NCBI GenBank assembly: GCA_030633635.1
Contig: DAOVSA010000056.1
Location: 1-5,173, forward strand
DNA: 5,173 nucleotides
From: Candidatus Altarchaeota archaeon
Lineage (GTDB): Archaea > Altiarchaeota > Altiarchaeia > IMC4 > DAOVSA01
Direction of reading: 5' to 3'
The notes beneath the pieces are model-generated. The model searched no databases. It was not told where the DNA came from and saw only the letters and a program-made list of their open reading frames with translations. The position numbers and the translations under genes were made by a program. Of this stretch, positions 4,064 to 5,173 are shown in pieces; the stretch's first letter is position 1, and each line of letters begins with the position of its first letter.

Positions 4064-4725
4064 TCTTCCTTTTTCCAAATTTCTTCGAATGTCGTACTCT
4101 CGACATCCAGGTACTTAAAGATCTCGGTTGTAAGGAATGCCTTTTTAACCCCGAGGGCATTATCCTTGAGTAAATTTTCAGGAATAGTAACTCGAAGATT
4201 TTTACCTGTTAATTCGAACTCTAATCCCTCGGTTGAATTAAAACTCCGCTCGAGTAGATATTTGATTTTATCCTCGTTCGTTTCAGCGGTTTCTTCCACC
4301 TTTATATCATATACAACGGTTTTACCAGCCAGTTCCGGGTTAAAATCCACCCTGACCCTGCCGCCAGTAACGGTTTGGATCCTCGCGAGTTTACCATCCA
4401 GCTCGACAGGCATTCCGGGAATAGGTGTTATCTTTTGCTTTTTAAAAGCCCTCATAGGTATCAAACGAACCAATTCAGGATTACGAACACCATAGGCTTT
4501 CTCCGGAGGAATTTCAGTAGTTTTCTCCTCTCCAACTTGCATCTCCTGTAATACGCTATCCAAACCATCTATAATCTGTTTCTCGCCCGTAATGAGTGGA
4601 ATGGGACCGTATACCTTTTTTTCATCATATATGTCCTCTTTTTGCGCAATTTCTTTATCTGTCGTATCAAAAATGCGTCCGTCCTTTATCCTGCCAGTAT
4701 ATGAAATCTTGATGAATTTACTCAT
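4060..4725 (-). CDS. SlyD-like FKBP-type peptidyl-prolyl cis-trans isomerase (long archaeal form)
   Basis: The 221-residue protein is a cytoplasmic prolyl isomerase and probable folding chaperone. The FKBP core is seen at 1-80: IKISYTGRIKDGRIFDTT, then GPIPLITGEKQIIDGLDSVLQEM, then VGEEKTTEIPPEKAYG. The insert-in-flap domain, which binds unfolded chains, spans about 81-130, and the core resumes with VDFNPELAGKTVVYDIKV (126-143). Most relatives have NHxLAGK where this protein has NPELAGK, so the usual His is missing. Residues 150-221 form the extra C-terminal domain typical of the long archaeal forms. The ATG at 4725 is 21-30 bases from TTATTTAAAT read on the - strand (4746-4755), and no Shine-Dalgarno motif is present, so a leaderless message is likely. 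Its stop overlaps the carS start. Confidence 0.93.
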   Translation of the reverse strand: MSKFIKISYTGRIKDGRIFDTTDKEIAQKEDIYDEKKVYGPIPLITGEKQIIDGLDSVLQEMQVGEEKTTEIPPEKAYGVRNPELVRLIPMRAFKKQKITPIPGMPVELDGKLARIQTVTGGRVRVDFNPELAGKTVVYDIKVEETAETNEDKIKYLLERSFNSTEGLEFELTGKNLRVTIPENLLKDNALGVKKAFLTTEIFKYLDVESTTFEEIWKKEE

Positions 4726-4728
4726 GAT

Positions 4729-4738
4729 TATTTATCTA
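4729..4738 (+). promoter_or_regulatory. Possible TATA box of the secreted-protein gene
   Basis: TATTTATCTA lies 28-37 bases before the ATG at 4766, giving a leader of only a few bases. It sits within the 40-base gap shared with the opposed FKBP promoter, so the two TATA boxes are about 17 bases apart. Confidence 0.35.
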
Positions 4739-4745
4739 ATATCTA

Positions 4746-4755
4746 ATTTAAATAA
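4746..4755 (-). promoter_or_regulatory. TATA box of the FKBP-carS unit
   Basis: Read on the - strand this is TTATTTAAAT, at -30 to -21 relative to the FKBP ATG. That spacing puts the transcription start at or next to the A of the start codon, the hallmark of leaderless archaeal genes. Confidence 0.55.
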
Positions 4756-4765
4756 GGTTGTAAAA

Positions 4766-5173
4766 ATGGAAAGTAAGAAAGCTATGGTATTGGTGGTAAG
4801 TGCTATAATGATATTGTCCGCATTTTCAATGCTTCCAAGTATTATTAATCGCGATCAGAACACAGGAAACGGAGCGCCAGCAATAGACCGCCATCATCTG
4901 GACCCTCTGGGTGGTGAAATGATCGTTGTCATTAAGACCTCTACCCCGGATTTAGTCGCACTCGTAAGTGTCATAGACACACAAACGATTAATGATATGC
5001 TCAATAAATCCATAGATGGCGTAGTAAGCATCAGTTATGAGGAGGGCATAAGCGATTCAATACCCATATACAAGATATTCATATTTAAAACCGTTAAAAG
5101 TCAGAGTATCAGTATCGTCACAAAGAATATCAAGGAAGCGATCGGGAGAGAATTCAGTTATACCCTGCTTAAA
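4766..5173 (+). CDS. Secreted or membrane-anchored protein, unknown function (3' end beyond window)
   Basis: The frame starts at ATG 4766 and stays open for 136 codons to the window edge. Residues 1-6 are polar and basic (MESKKA) and 7-27 hydrophobic (MVLVVSAIMILSAFSMLPSII), the pattern of a signal peptide or N-terminal anchor. Residues 28-50 are polar and flexible (DQNTGNGAPAIDRHH). From about residue 52 a compact globular domain begins: GGEMIVVIKTSTPDLVALVSVID alternates strand and helix, then DGVVSISYEEG and IPIYKIFIFKTVKSQSISIVTKNIKEAIG. I recognise no family. AAGGT (4754-4758), eight bases before the ATG, could be a weak ribosome binding site. The gene diverges from the FKBP gene across only 40 bases. 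A role outside the membrane, perhaps related to folding of exported proteins, would be a guess from context only. Confidence 0.75.
   Translation, partial: MESKKAMVLVVSAIMILSAFSMLPSIINRDQNTGNGAPAIDRHHLDPLGGEMIVVIKTSTPDLVALVSVIDTQTINDMLNKSIDGVVSISYEEGISDSIPIYKIFIFKTVKSQSISIVTKNIKEAIGREFSYTLLK

Noticed and set aside
4166..4495. A 109-codon + strand frame
   Set aside because: It lies opposite the FKBP gene, is Ser/Thr-rich as expected of a reverse reading, and has no promoter or recognisable domain.

Overview
The window comes from an archaeon, most likely a euryarchaeote related to methanogens or methane/alkane oxidisers; the genus cannot be fixed from sequence alone. The archaeal markers are a 49-residue ribosomal protein L40e with its zinc ribbon, a CDP-archaeol synthase (CarS) that makes ether-linked membrane lipids, a long FKBP-type prolyl isomerase of the archaeal SlyD-like kind, and TATA-type promoters placed so that several messages would be leaderless. 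The DNA is AT-rich throughout.

Layout. (1) Bases 2-300, + strand: the end of a probable HicB antitoxin gene overlaps a complete HicA toxin gene by ATGA. (2) Bases 444-641, - strand: only the C-terminal half of a QueD/PTPS-like pterin synthase remains. (3) Bases 639-815: a compact palindromic element with five small hairpins, each closed by a 3-base loop, inside a long imperfect inverted repeat. It begins exactly where the QueD homology stops. (4) Bases 816-1060: AT-rich and without a gene, but with one good TATA-like box. (5) Bases 1061-1195, - strand: a 44-residue single-span membrane protein. (6) Bases 1311-3529, + strand: a tight four-gene cluster of L40e, a membrane-anchored OB-fold protein, a coiled-coil protein with a helix-turn-helix-like segment, and a Cas4/RecB-family Fe-S nuclease. 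Two copies of a 16-base palindrome-containing repeat flank the likely TATA box of this cluster. (7) Bases 3563-4725, - strand: carS and an FKBP isomerase gene, joined by an ATGA overlap. (8) Bases 4766-5173, + strand: the start of a secreted or membrane-anchored protein, divergent from the FKBP gene across only 40 bases.

How they work together. The + strand cluster looks like one transcription unit in which a ribosomal protein gene leads three genes of uncertain role. The nuclease has all the expected Cas4 residues, yet no CRISPR array or other cas gene is in view, so a role in DNA repair or processing is at least as likely as adaptation. The carS-FKBP pair joins lipid synthesis to protein folding by translational coupling. 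The least explained parts of the window are the hairpin element at 639-815 and the operator-like repeats before L40e.
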